NCBI RefSeq assembly: GCF_900101705.1
Contig: NZ_FNAC01000003.1
Coordinates: forward strand, 62,001 to 126,000
From: Algoriphagus faecimaris
Lineage (GTDB): Bacteria; Bacteroidota; Bacteroidia; Cytophagales; Cyclobacteriaceae
Reading direction: 5' to 3'
Length of the DNA stretch: 64,000 nucleotides
Made by a program: the position numbers and the translations under genes. The first letter of the stretch is position 1; the number at the start of each line of letters is the position of its first letter. Of the stretch, positions 23,665-32,942 are shown in pieces. The notes under the pieces were generated by a model that worked only from the letters and a program-made list of their open reading frames with translations, was not told the origin of the DNA and searched no databases.

Positions 23665-26034
23665 ATGTTCAGCAACTATTTAAAAATCGCCCTCAGAGGA
23701 TTTGCCAAGCATAAGCTCACCTTCTTTATCAATACTCTAGGTCTTTCACTTGGTCTTTGGGCGGCCATTCTGATTGGACTATGGATCAAAAGTGAGTTGG
23801 AAAAAGGAAAAGGGCTACCCGAATTCGATCAGGTATATCGAGTCATGGAGCATCAGCCCTACGGGGATCAGGTTTTTACGATTCCTTCAACTCCTGGAAT
23901 TTTGGCTGAAACCATGAAAGAAAGCCTCTCGGAGGTCGAGTATGCTGCTACCTATACTTGGAATGAGGAGCACTTATTTGTGCATGAGGAAAATAAAATT
24001 AAGTTGACCGGTTTGTATGCGGGACCTGATTATTTGAAGATTTTTCAATTTCCATTACTTGTAGGAAACAGGGAATCGGCTCTCACGGACAAGTCTCATA
24101 TCGTATTGACCGAGTCTGCGGCCATCAAATTATTTGGGAAATCAGACGTGTTGGGAGAGCAGGTGGAGTTGATTTCAAATGAGGAAACAGAACTTTACCT
24201 CGTAGAGGGTATAATAGCTGATCCTGGAGAGAAATCAGAGTCAAGATTTGAGTATATTCTTCCCTATCAGGTCATGTTTGATAAGCCTTACAATGACTGG
24301 CTCAAGCACTGGGGAAATAATGGTCCAAGTACAATCCTAAAATTACAGGAGGGTACTGACCCGGATCAATTTTCGGCTTCGATCAAGAATTTCATCAAAG
24401 ATCGGATGGAGGGAGCCAATGCAGAATTGTTTGTCTTTCCTCAAAGTGATATGTATCTCCACGGTTCTTGGAAAGATGGGATTTTGCAGGAAGGCCGAAT
24501 CAAAACGGTCAAGCTTTTTGCATTGATCGGTTTCTTTATCCTAATCATTGCCTGCATTAATTTCATGAATCTCTCCACGGCAAAATCACAAAAAAGAGCC
24601 AAAGAAGTAGGAGTCCGAAAAGTGTCTGGTGCTGATCGCCAATCTTTGATTTATCAGTTTCTAAGTGAATCACTGGTGATTACCTTTTTGTCAGGATTTT
24701 TGGCATTGCTGCTGGTTCAAGCGACTCTTCCGTTGTTTAACCAACTTACAGATAAGTCATTGATGATTCCTTTTTCTGAGCTCGGTTTTTGGCTGCAATT
24801 CATCGGAATTTTACTCTTTACCGGACTGATAGCAGGTAGTTATCCAGCGTTTTATCTTTCGGCGACCAAGGTAGTGTCGGTGTTCAAAAATCATTTGAAG
24901 GGAAGTAAAAATGTGGTGTTAGCCAGAAAGGGATTGGTTTTATTTCAGTTTATCTTGGCCACTGGACTGATTGTCTCCACGGTGGTGATTTTTCAGCAGA
25001 TCAACTATGCCCTCAATCAGGATTTGGGCTATGAAAAAGACCAGCTGATTGCCGTATCTCTGGAGGGGCAGTTAAAGGAAAAATATGAAATTTTTAAAAG
25101 CCGGGTTGAGTCAATCCCACAAGTTGCCTCAATGACAAGAGCTCTTCACAATATGATGGGGAGAAGCAATAATACAGGTGGATTGGATTGGGAGGGCAAA
25201 GACCCGGATTTTAATGCCTTGTTTGAGCGATTTCGAGTAGATTATGACTTTGTAGAGACGATGGGAATGGAGTTGATCAGTGGAGAGGATTTCTCCCGAG
25301 AAAGAGGTTCAGATTCCCTAAGTGCGGTCATTTTAAATGAAAAGGCATTTCAGATAATCACACAAAACAACCCTGAAAACCGGATGGTAAACATCAATGG
25401 AGATCAACGTCAAGTGATCGGCGTGGTCAAGGATTTTCACTTTCAAAGTGTACATGAAGCCATGGAGCCTGCATTTATCATTCTTGAGCCGCAATTTGCC
25501 GGGAATGCTTTTATCCGGGTAAAGCCAGGTGAGATGCAGCAAACCTTGGCATCCATACAGCAGGTGGCGGAAGAGCTTAACCCTTTGTTTCCATTTGGCT
25601 ATCAATTTATGGATGATAATTATGCCCGAATGTACCAGGATGATGTACGCTTGAGGGATCTTGCTCAGTACTTCAGTATTTTGACCATATTGATCTCCTG
25701 TCTGGGTTTATTGGGTCTTTCGGCCCATATGGCAGAACAGAAAACAAAAGAAATAGGAATAAGGAAAGTCCTCGGTGCCTCTACCTGGTCTATTCTTACT
25801 GTAATCAATAAGGAATTCATCTCTATAGTCCTTCTTTCTATTTTGATCGGTTCGGGTTTTGCCTTTTGGCTGATGAAAGATTGGCTGGAAGGCTATGCCT
25901 ATCGAATAAACTTCGAGTGGTGGTTTATCCCAATGGCAGCCGCATTCATTCTAGGTATTGCTGTTCTTACGGTGGGCTTGCAATCGCTGAGAGCGGCTCG
26001 CTCCAACCCCGTCAATGCCATAAAATCCGAATAA
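23665..26034 (+). CDS. FtsX/MacB-like ABC permease 2
   Basis: This 789-residue permease has the same two-unit FtsX/MacB layout. Marks are MFSNYLKIALRGFAKHK at the start, FFILIIACINFMNLSTAKSQ near 290, LLGLSAHMAEQKTKEIGIRK near 690, and the end NPVNAIKSE. It starts 54 bp after permease 1 with no promoter-like element in between, so the HlyD-ATPase-permease 1-permease 2 genes probably form one operon. The next unit starts with its own element and terminator. Confidence 0.93.
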   Translation: MFSNYLKIALRGFAKHKLTFFINTLGLSLGLWAAILIGLWIKSELEKGKGLPEFDQVYRVMEHQPYGDQVFTIPSTPGILAETMKESLSEVEYAATYTWNEEHLFVHEENKIKLTGLYAGPDYLKIFQFPLLVGNRESALTDKSHIVLTESAAIKLFGKSDVLGEQVELISNEETELYLVEGIIADPGEKSESRFEYILPYQVMFDKPYNDWLKHWGNNGPSTILKLQEGTDPDQFSASIKNFIKDRMEGANAELFVFPQSDMYLHGSWKDGILQEGRIKTVKLFALIGFFILIIACINFMNLSTAKSQKRAKEVGVRKVSGADRQSLIYQFLSESLVITFLSGFLALLLVQATLPLFNQLTDKSLMIPFSELGFWLQFIGILLFTGLIAGSYPAFYLSATKVVSVFKNHLKGSKNVVLARKGLVLFQFILATGLIVSTVVIFQQINYALNQDLGYEKDQLIAVSLEGQLKEKYEIFKSRVESIPQVASMTRALHNMMGRSNNTGGLDWEGKDPDFNALFERFRVDYDFVETMGMELISGEDFSRERGSDSLSAVILNEKAFQIITQNNPENRMVNINGDQRQVIGVVKDFHFQSVHEAMEPAFIILEPQFAGNAFIRVKPGEMQQTLASIQQVAEELNPLFPFGYQFMDDNYARMYQDDVRLRDLAQYFSILTILISCLGLLGLSAHMAEQKTKEIGIRKVLGASTWSILTVINKEFISIVLLSILIGSGFAFWLMKDWLEGYAYRINFEWWFIPMAAAFILGIAVLTVGLQSLRAARSNPVNAIKSE

Positions 26035-26059
26035 CTTTAAATTTAAAAAAAAACAGGAT

Positions 26060-26085
26060 CGTTCGCAATCGATCAAAAAAAGTAC
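26060..26085 (+). promoter_or_regulatory. Enhancer-like element E (permease 3)
   Basis: CGTTCGC-AA-TCGATC followed by seven A and GTACA is the most diverged of the five copies, with one extra base in the A run. It ends 64 bp before the GG of the -24-like element at 26150. Confidence 0.5.
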
Positions 26086-26107
26086 ACTACGGACAGATGA
26101 ATGAGTT

Positions 26108-26144
26108 AAAAAATGCCCTCTGAGTAATCAAAAGGGCATTTTTT
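26108..26144 (+). terminator. Rho-independent terminator after permease 2
   Basis: An A run and ATGCCCT pair with AGGGCAT and a T run across a 13-base loop. It closes the first efflux operon, and lies between element E and the next promoter. Confidence 0.85.
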
Positions 26145-26148
26145 ATTT

Positions 26149-26164
26149 TGGAACAAGTTGTGAA
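26149..26164 (+). promoter_or_regulatory. Sigma-54-like promoter before permease 3
   Basis: TGGAAC-N5-GTGAA has the GG-N10-G spacing shared by the five sites. The -12 half is weak (GA rather than GC). It is about 90 bp before the ATG, farther than in the other units. Confidence 0.4.
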
Positions 26165-26254
26165 TTCCTATTTGCAACCTTTCTTGACCTGATGGCATCT
26201 CAGTAATTGAAGGCTAAACCAACTTTACCAAAAGCACAATATTCTCTCAGCACT

Positions 26255-28675
26255 ATGTGGAAAAATTATCTGAAAATCGCCTACAGAAATCTCCTTAAGA
26301 ATAAAATCTATTCAGGTATCAATGTCTTTGGATTGAGCCTGGGAATGGCCGCAAGCCTTTTGATCTTGATTTATGTATTGGATGAATTGAGTTACGATAC
26401 TTTTCACCCAAAAGGAGAACAGGTCTACCGAATTGGTATGCAGGGAAGTATGAACGGCAATGATTTTGACATGCCCTTTTCTCCGGCACCGATGGCCCAG
26501 GCGATGATAGATGAGATCCCCGAGGTGGAAGATGCTACTCGGATCGGTGTGTTTAGGACCATGCCTATGCGCTTTGAGGAAAAAACATTCACTGAACCCA
26601 TTACCTTGGTGGTAGATCCTAATTTCTTTGAATTTTTCGGATTTGAGCTACTCAAAGGAAATCCAGAGGAAGCCTTAACTGGACCGGACAAAGTTATTCT
26701 GACGGCTTCCACTGCACAGCGGTATTTTGGCTCGGAGGACCCGGTGGGAAAGGTATTGTTCCGTGGCTCTGAAAAGACAGCAACTGAAGTAACAGGAGTG
26801 GTGGCAGACCCTCCCCATAATTCCCATTTGGATTTTGAAATGCTGCTATCAGCAGACAGTTGGGGATATATGAAAGACCTTCAATGGTCCTCCAATAACC
26901 TGTACACCTATTTTAGAATTTACCCGGAGGCTGACCCTAAGAAAGCACAGCAAGGAATTGATGGGTTTATCAGCAAATATTTTGGACCAGAAATCCAGCA
27001 GTTTCTAGGGATCTCCCTTGACTCATTTTTGGAGCAGGGCAATCGCTATGGGTATGCCTACATCCCTATGATGGATATTCATCTCTACTCGGGTTTGGCA
27101 GAGGATATCAAGCCGGGAGGGAATATTCAATACCTCTATATTTTTGCGGCCATAGCCTTGTTTATTATTCTGATAGCCTGTATTAATTTTATGAATCTGG
27201 CTACTGCCCGAGCCTCCAACCGAGCCAAGGAAGTAGGAGTGAGAAAAGCTATTGGTGCTCAAAAGAGTCGCTTGGTTTATCAGTTTCTCACCGAATCGAT
27301 GCTCTACAGCCTTATTTCTGGGCTTTTGGCTTTTCTGCTTATTTTGCTGGCTTTATCACCATTCAATGCCTTATCCGGAAAGGATCTAGGTTTGGAATTA
27401 TTGATTAATCCGTTTTTTCTAGTCGGCTTCTTTTCCTTTATCCTATTAGTGGGTCTGATGGCAGGCTCTTATCCTGCTTTTTACCTGACATCATTTTCAC
27501 CTGTGACAGTTTTGAAAGGAAAAATCAGAAGTGGAGTCAAACGCTCCAATTTCCGAAATGGCTTGGTCGTGTTTCAGTTTTTTATTTCAATCTGCTTGAT
27601 TATCAGTAGTATGGTGGTATACAAGCAACTTCGCTACATGCAGGAGAAAAATCTAGGCTTTGACAAGGAAAATGTCGTTGATTTGCTTCATACTCGGGCT
27701 TTGGGAACTAATGCTGAGGCTTTCAAGCAGGATTTATTGAGCCAAAGTGGTTTTGTTTCGGCTAGCTATGCCAATACACTGCCCCCTAATATTGATTGGA
27801 ATTCGGTATTTCGAACTACAGATTCCCAGCAGGATTTTCTCTGTAATTTGAATTTTGTGGATCATGATCAGCTCGAGACCTTGGGATACAAAATGGCTCA
27901 AGGAAGGTTTTTTTCAAGGCAATTTCCAAGTGATACCGGTGCTGTGGTCCTCAATGAAACGGCCTTTAGACAGATGGGCTGGACAGAGTTGGATGGGAGT
28001 CAGAAAGTGAGTGGATTTTGGAATGTCAATTCGGAGCCAGTCGCCAGAGTAGTAATTGGGGTTATTCAGGATTTCAATTTTGAAAGTCTTCGGGCTTCGG
28101 TAAGGCCTTTGATTATGACTTTGGGTGATATCCCAAACAATGAAATGGCCATCCGTCTCAATGCTGGAAATCCTGCCGAGAAGTTGGCGATTTTGGAAGA
28201 AACTTGGAAAAAACATGCCGATGGGGCTCCTTTTGAGTACTCTTTTATTGATTCTAATTTTCAACGGCTTTTTTTAGCTGAGCAAAAAATGGGTAATATT
28301 ATTTTGGTATTCACTGTTTTGGCAATCAGTATTGCTTGCCTAGGACTATTTGGCTTGGCAGCCTATACCACGGAGCAGCGCTCCAAAGAGATTAGTATTC
28401 GAAAAGCCCTAGGAGCTTCTATGCCTCATTTGGTGACGATTTTGAGTAGAGATTTTACCCTCTTGGTTTTGATTGCTTTTCTCTTCGCGGGACCTTTAGC
28501 CTATTACCTGATGAATACCTATTGGCTTGGAAATTTTGCCTACCGAATCGAGATCGGTTCAGCACTGATTTTCATTGCTGGTTTTATGGCTATTCTCATC
28601 GCTTGGATCACGGTGAGCTATCAAAGCTTTAAAACCGCCGCTTCTAATCCGGTAGACTATCTGAAAAATGAGTAG
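26255..28675 (+). CDS. FtsX/MacB-like ABC permease 3
   Basis: This is a single-gene transcription unit of 806 residues with its own element, promoter-like site and terminator. The ATG at 26255 starts MWKNYLKIAYRNLLKNK, the usual N-terminus; an upstream frame to 26207 is not needed. Two MacB core domains and eight or so membrane segments are visible, with FIILIACINFMNLATARASN near 300 and LFGLAAYTTEQRSKEISIRKAL near 710. It ends NPVDYLKNE. No ATPase gene is nearby in this unit, so it must share one of the two ATPases of the cluster or use another. Confidence 0.93.
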   Translation: MWKNYLKIAYRNLLKNKIYSGINVFGLSLGMAASLLILIYVLDELSYDTFHPKGEQVYRIGMQGSMNGNDFDMPFSPAPMAQAMIDEIPEVEDATRIGVFRTMPMRFEEKTFTEPITLVVDPNFFEFFGFELLKGNPEEALTGPDKVILTASTAQRYFGSEDPVGKVLFRGSEKTATEVTGVVADPPHNSHLDFEMLLSADSWGYMKDLQWSSNNLYTYFRIYPEADPKKAQQGIDGFISKYFGPEIQQFLGISLDSFLEQGNRYGYAYIPMMDIHLYSGLAEDIKPGGNIQYLYIFAAIALFIILIACINFMNLATARASNRAKEVGVRKAIGAQKSRLVYQFLTESMLYSLISGLLAFLLILLALSPFNALSGKDLGLELLINPFFLVGFFSFILLVGLMAGSYPAFYLTSFSPVTVLKGKIRSGVKRSNFRNGLVVFQFFISICLIISSMVVYKQLRYMQEKNLGFDKENVVDLLHTRALGTNAEAFKQDLLSQSGFVSASYANTLPPNIDWNSVFRTTDSQQDFLCNLNFVDHDQLETLGYKMAQGRFFSRQFPSDTGAVVLNETAFRQMGWTELDGSQKVSGFWNVNSEPVARVVIGVIQDFNFESLRASVRPLIMTLGDIPNNEMAIRLNAGNPAEKLAILEETWKKHADGAPFEYSFIDSNFQRLFLAEQKMGNIILVFTVLAISIACLGLFGLAAYTTEQRSKEISIRKALGASMPHLVTILSRDFTLLVLIAFLFAGPLAYYLMNTYWLGNFAYRIEIGSALIFIAGFMAILIAWITVSYQSFKTAASNPVDYLKNE

Positions 28676-28693
28676 AGCTCAGAAGGTTCAGTT

Positions 28694-28719
28694 TGTCCGT
28701 GAGCGACCAAAAATGGAGC
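28694..28719 (+). promoter_or_regulatory. Enhancer-like element D (permease 4)
   Basis: TGTCCGT-GA-GCGACCA followed by AAAATGGAGC matches the shared element at most positions. It ends 60 bp before the GG at 28780. Confidence 0.65.
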
Positions 28720-28742
28720 AAAATGAACATTGAGATTACTCC

Positions 28743-28776
28743 AAATGCCCCTCAACGAACCTGAGGGGCATTTTTT
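28743..28776 (+). terminator. Rho-independent terminator after permease 3
   Basis: AAATGCCCCTCA pairs with TGAGGGGCATTT around a short loop and is followed by T residues: a 12-bp perfect stem. It sits between element D and its promoter. Confidence 0.9.
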
Positions 28777-28778
28777 AT

Positions 28779-28794
28779 CGGTATAAAACCTGCA
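28779..28794 (+). promoter_or_regulatory. Sigma-54-like promoter before permease 4
   Basis: CGGTAT-N5-CTGCA keeps the exact GG-N10-GC spacing of a sigma-54 promoter and begins 3 bp after the terminator. It lies about 45 bp before the ATG at 28839. Confidence 0.5.
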
Positions 28795-28838
28795 GAGAAG
28801 TTGCTAATACCTCTTTGAACTGTAAACCTACCCGGACC

Positions 28839-31265
28839 ATGCTGAAAAACTATTTCAAAATTGTCTTTAGAAATGCCAAAAAACATCCCATGTATGTACT
28901 GATCAATCTTTTTGGATTGGCGGTAGGGATGTCGGTGAGTATAGTGATTTTATTATATGTCCAATTTGAATTGAGTTATGATAGATTTCACCCGGATGCC
29001 GACCGGATTTTTAGAGTATCTCGAGCATGGTATAATCCTAACGGAGACATCAGCCTTCACTTAGGCCACACTGCCCCTCCTTTTGGACCTTTGATCCAGT
29101 CAGACTTTCCGGAGGAGGTGGAGTATTCAGCCCGTTTGTTCAATTTCGATCCGCTGATCAAATCGGGAGGAAATGCATTTGAGGAGGAGCGTTTTTTCTT
29201 TTCTGACCCCGAGGCATTTGATGTGTTTGGGTGGGAAATCCTAGAGGGTGAGGGCAAATCGGCTATGGATCAGGCGGATGGTGTAGTCCTAAGCCAAAGT
29301 ACAGCGAAAAGATATTTTGGGGAGGAGTCTCCGATAGGGAAGGAACTGTTGGCAGATTTGGCAGGGCAAGAGGTGACTTTTCAGGTGCGGGGGGTGATGA
29401 AAGATATTCCGGAGAACTCCCATTTTCATGTGGATTTCTTGGCGTCTATGGTTCCTGTGGTGCAGTTTTATGGAGGATTGGATGCCTTTATGTCCAACTA
29501 CGGATCCAATAATTTTTCCACGTTTATCAAATTAAATGATGGGGTGGATTACCGGGAATTTGAATCTAAGCTGCCCACCTTGATTGACCGTCACATTGGT
29601 CCCAATCAGGCCGGAGTACCTGCATCAAAAGGGACTCAATTGATTCTCTGGCCTATTAGTGATGTGCATCTGTACTCCAATTTGGACTCTGAAATCGAGC
29701 CAAATGGTAATATTGATTATGTCTATACTTATCTGGCAATTGCATTTTTTATTCTCTTGATTGCCTGTATCAATTTTATGAATCTATCCACAGCCCGTTC
29801 TTCCTTGAGATCATTGGAGGTAGGAATCCGTAAAGTTATGGGGGCTGATCGAGGATTATTGGTAAAACAGTTTTTGGGGGAATCCTTTGTGATGACCATT
29901 TTGGCCATGGGTTTAGCTCTTCTGATTACCCTTTTATTCTTGCCGGTTTTTGGAGATTTTACCGATCGACCTCTAGAGTTGGATTTGATCGAGCATCCAG
30001 AGTATCTACTTGGAGTCATTGGAATTATTCTTTTTGTAGGTTTGATTTCAGGAAGTTACCCGGCTTTGTTTTTATCGGGTTTTAGACCAGCTCGAGTTCT
30101 CAAGGGGGCACTGAAAGCAGGAAAAGTACACGAGCGTTTTCGGTCATTTTTGGTGGTGGGACAATTTGCTATCTCAGTTATGCTTATCGTAGCTGTGTTG
30201 GTCGTGGTACGGCAGCTGGATTACATGCAGAATAAGGACTTGGGATTTGAAAAAGAGGATATTGTCGTTTTGCCTAGCAATACCCTGATCAATGAAAACT
30301 ATCAAATCATAAAAGACCGTCTTGAAAATCATTCCGGAATCCAATCCGTTTCGGTGTCTAGTAGAGTTCCTTCAGGAAGGCTTCTAGATTCTCAGGGGGT
30401 AAGTGCCGAAGTCAATGGTGAGCTTTCTCAATTGAGTCTCAGAATAGCAGATATCCATGTGGGGCATAACTTTTTGGAAACCTATGGGATCGAGGTAATA
30501 GCAGGAAGATCATTTGACTATCAGCTAGCATCAGATTCTACGGAAGCTTTTGTGCTCAATGAGACCGCGATCAGGGAGGTGGGCTGGTCTAGTCCTGAGG
30601 AGGCTGTGGGTAAGCAGTTTCTCTACGGTACCCGGAGGGGTTTTGTCACTGGGGTGATGAAAGATTTTCATTTCGAAAGCCTCCATCAGCCTATTGTGCC
30701 AATCGTATTTATGATCTCTCAAGACAGAAATAACCAAATCAGCATCAAAATTGATGCAGGAAGCCGAGATGAGGTTTTGGCCTATCTGAGAGACGAATGG
30801 GCCCAATTTAGGCCTGATTTTCCTTTCGAACCGCTTTTTGTGGATGAGGGATTTAATCTTCAATACGAGTCTGAGTCACGGGTACGAACCATCTTTACCT
30901 TCTTCTCAGTTTTGGCTATTTTAATTTCCGTATTGGGACTTTTGGGTTTGGTTACATTTGCTACGGAGCAGCGCACCCGTGAGATCGGTATTCGAAAAGT
31001 AATGGGAGCAGAGACAACCAATATTTTGATTTTGCTGGGAAAGGACTTTCTTAAGCTTGTGGCTATCGGTTTTTTGATTGCGATCCCCATTTCATGGTTT
31101 GGAATGAATACTTGGCTGGAGGATTTTGCCTATCGTATTGGGATTCATTGGACCGTCTTCCTCTGGGCAGGACTTTTGGCCGGGCTGATTGCTGCCGTCA
31201 CAGTCACTACTCAAACGATTAGAGCGGCGTGGGCCAATCCGGTGAAAAGTATAAAAAGTGAATGA
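28839..31265 (+). CDS. FtsX/MacB-like ABC permease 4
   Basis: This 808-residue permease starts MLKNYFKIVFRNAKKHP at an ATG; the TTG at 28815 would only extend it without reason. It has the family's two TM1-core-3TM units, with FFILLIACINFMNLSTARSS near 305 and LLGLVTFATEQRTREIGIRKV near 705. It ends NPVKSIKSE. It is preceded by element D and a promoter-like site. No strong hairpin follows it, and the next gene, an oxidoreductase, has its own promoter of the housekeeping type. Confidence 0.93.
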   Translation: MLKNYFKIVFRNAKKHPMYVLINLFGLAVGMSVSIVILLYVQFELSYDRFHPDADRIFRVSRAWYNPNGDISLHLGHTAPPFGPLIQSDFPEEVEYSARLFNFDPLIKSGGNAFEEERFFFSDPEAFDVFGWEILEGEGKSAMDQADGVVLSQSTAKRYFGEESPIGKELLADLAGQEVTFQVRGVMKDIPENSHFHVDFLASMVPVVQFYGGLDAFMSNYGSNNFSTFIKLNDGVDYREFESKLPTLIDRHIGPNQAGVPASKGTQLILWPISDVHLYSNLDSEIEPNGNIDYVYTYLAIAFFILLIACINFMNLSTARSSLRSLEVGIRKVMGADRGLLVKQFLGESFVMTILAMGLALLITLLFLPVFGDFTDRPLELDLIEHPEYLLGVIGIILFVGLISGSYPALFLSGFRPARVLKGALKAGKVHERFRSFLVVGQFAISVMLIVAVLVVVRQLDYMQNKDLGFEKEDIVVLPSNTLINENYQIIKDRLENHSGIQSVSVSSRVPSGRLLDSQGVSAEVNGELSQLSLRIADIHVGHNFLETYGIEVIAGRSFDYQLASDSTEAFVLNETAIREVGWSSPEEAVGKQFLYGTRRGFVTGVMKDFHFESLHQPIVPIVFMISQDRNNQISIKIDAGSRDEVLAYLRDEWAQFRPDFPFEPLFVDEGFNLQYESESRVRTIFTFFSVLAILISVLGLLGLVTFATEQRTREIGIRKVMGAETTNILILLGKDFLKLVAIGFLIAIPISWFGMNTWLEDFAYRIGIHWTVFLWAGLLAGLIAAVTVTTQTIRAAWANPVKSIKSE

Positions 31266-31333
31266 TTTTGGCGTGTAAAACAATACTATTCTTTTGATTC
31301 AATGCTTCTTTTTTCGATCATTTGATCAGTGGG

Positions 31334-31364
31334 GTTTGAAAAAACAAGTTCTCTTTTAGATTTG
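31334..31364 (+). promoter_or_regulatory. Bacteroidota housekeeping promoter before the oxidoreductase
   Basis: TTTG at 31334 and TAGATTTG at 31357 are separated by 19 bp, fitting the TTTG-N19-TAnnTTTG pattern of the primary sigma factor in this phylum. The start codon is 37 bp downstream. No enhancer-like element is present, unlike the permease units. Confidence 0.6.
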
Positions 31365-31400
31365 TAGTATGACCTCACTAATTAACCAAACCCTTAACCT

Positions 31401-32750
31401 ATGAAAACGAAATTTCAGTTCATCGATCGACGAGACTTTTTGAAGAAGTCAATGCTGGGAGCAGCTGGCGTGACTTTGGCTCCTTCTCTTTTGGCGCAGG
31501 CCCAGGCAGCAGGAAAGTTGCGGACTGCCCATATCGGTCTCGGTGCGATGGGCATGGAGGATTTGAATGCTATTGCTTCTCATGATCTAGTAGAAGTAGT
31601 AGCCCTTTGTGATGTGGATAGTAATGCACTTTCATCCGCAACAGCCCGCTTTCCCGATGCCAAAACTTATTCCGACTACCGATTACTTTTGGAAGAAATG
31701 ACCGATGAAATCGATGCGGTAATCGTCTCTACTCCTGATCATACCCATGCTCCGGCTTCTCTGATGGCCATGGAAAAAAACAAACCAGTCTATTGCCAAA
31801 AGCCGCTTACACATCATGTAAGTGAAGCTCGGGAAATGAAAAAAATGGCCGAAGAGAAAAACCTGATTACACAAATGGGAATTCAGGTCCATTCATTTTA
31901 CGATTACAAACTGGCAACCTTGCTGATTCAGGACGGGATCATCGGAAAAGTGCATACCGTACGCGCTTGGTCACCCAAAAACTGGGGCTATGACGGACCA
32001 AAGCCCAAGGGAAGAGATGAGACCCCTGAAAATCTGGACTGGAACCTTTGGCTAGGAACTGCCAAGAAGCGAAAATATAAAGAGGGTGTTTACCATCCTG
32101 GAAACTGGCGAAAGCTACTCGATTACGGTTGTGGTACTCTTGGGGATATGGGAGTCCATATTTTTGATACACCTTATAATGCCTTGCAGCTAGATGTGCC
32201 TTATACAATTGTCAATAACTGTCGCAAACCCAATGGTTTTGGTTTTCCCGAAAATAATGTAGTTACTTATGAGTTTCCCCAAACCCCCTATACCGCTGAG
32301 ACACTCAAGTGGGTCTGGTATGATGGCCCGGGCGCGCCTATCGATCATGAGGATTTGAAGCTACCCAATGGGGACGAATTGCCAGATCAAGGAGCGATGT
32401 TTTTAGGAGAAAAGGGACGCCTCCTTTTACCACACTTCCAGCAATTGCCGCGATGGATTGTCGATGGGAAATATCAGGAATTTGATGTGGCCAAATACAA
32501 TCTTGGCGAACCGGTCAAGGATTATGCAGGTGAAAGCAAGAAGCATTACCATCAGTTTGTAGATGCCTGCCTGGGTAAAGATGAGTGCAGTGCGCCTTTC
32601 GAGTATTCCGCCCGATTGACCGAGACGATTTTGCTAGGTGTGATAGCCGGCCGATTCCCTAATCAGACCCTGCATTGGGACAGTGAAAAAGCAGAATTTG
32701 CCGAGCGAAAAGCCAATAAGTTTTTAGGCGGAAAGTATAGGAAGTTTTAG
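31401..32750 (+). CDS. Gfo/Idh/MocA-family oxidoreductase with Tat signal
   Basis: This 449-residue NAD(P)-dependent oxidoreductase is predicted to be exported folded. The N-terminus has a Tat signal with DRRDFLKKS and an AQAQ cleavage region. The Rossmann fold begins LRTAHIGLGAMG, and the family's EKP motif appears as CQKPLTH. The C-terminal domain contains YGCGTLGDMGVHIFDTP, whose His is the usual catalytic-site region. Such proteins in Bacteroidota act on sugars or glycosides; the substrate here is not evident. It interrupts the permease series and has its own promoter, so it is probably not part of the efflux system. Confidence 0.92.
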   Translation: MKTKFQFIDRRDFLKKSMLGAAGVTLAPSLLAQAQAAGKLRTAHIGLGAMGMEDLNAIASHDLVEVVALCDVDSNALSSATARFPDAKTYSDYRLLLEEMTDEIDAVIVSTPDHTHAPASLMAMEKNKPVYCQKPLTHHVSEAREMKKMAEEKNLITQMGIQVHSFYDYKLATLLIQDGIIGKVHTVRAWSPKNWGYDGPKPKGRDETPENLDWNLWLGTAKKRKYKEGVYHPGNWRKLLDYGCGTLGDMGVHIFDTPYNALQLDVPYTIVNNCRKPNGFGFPENNVVTYEFPQTPYTAETLKWVWYDGPGAPIDHEDLKLPNGDELPDQGAMFLGEKGRLLLPHFQQLPRWIVDGKYQEFDVAKYNLGEPVKDYAGESKKHYHQFVDACLGKDECSAPFEYSARLTETILLGVIAGRFPNQTLHWDSEKAEFAERKANKFLGGKYRKF

Positions 32751-32810
32751 AAAGTAGGAAATCTGAAATTCTTCAGCTTTCATATTTTAACTTTCAAACT
32801 TTCCATAATT

Positions 32811-32836
32811 CGTCCATCAGCGAACAAAAATGTTCG
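32811..32836 (+). promoter_or_regulatory. Enhancer-like element B (permease 5)
   Basis: CGTCCAT-CA-GCGAACA followed by AAAATGTTCG matches the shared element best in its right half. It ends 60 bp before the GG at 32897. Confidence 0.65.
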
Positions 32837-32857
32837 AAGAATTGATTTGAAATCCAT

Positions 32858-32892
32858 GAAATACCCCTTAATGCTACATTGAGGGGTATTTC
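32858..32892 (+). terminator. Hairpin after the oxidoreductase gene
   Basis: GAAATACCCCT pairs with AGGGGTATTTC over 11 bp, closing on an AATG/CATT inner stem. The following T tract is short, so termination is probable but less certain than for its counterparts. Confidence 0.7.
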
Positions 32893-32895
32893 AAC

Positions 32896-32911
32896 TGGCA
32901 CAAAAGTGGAA
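32896..32911 (+). promoter_or_regulatory. Sigma-54-like promoter before permease 5
   Basis: TGGCAC-N5-TGGAA has a perfect -24 half and a diverged -12 half, about 32 bp before the ATG at 32943. Confidence 0.5.
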
Positions 32912-32942
32912 ATTCAGACTAAGGCTTTCAATCAATTTACTT

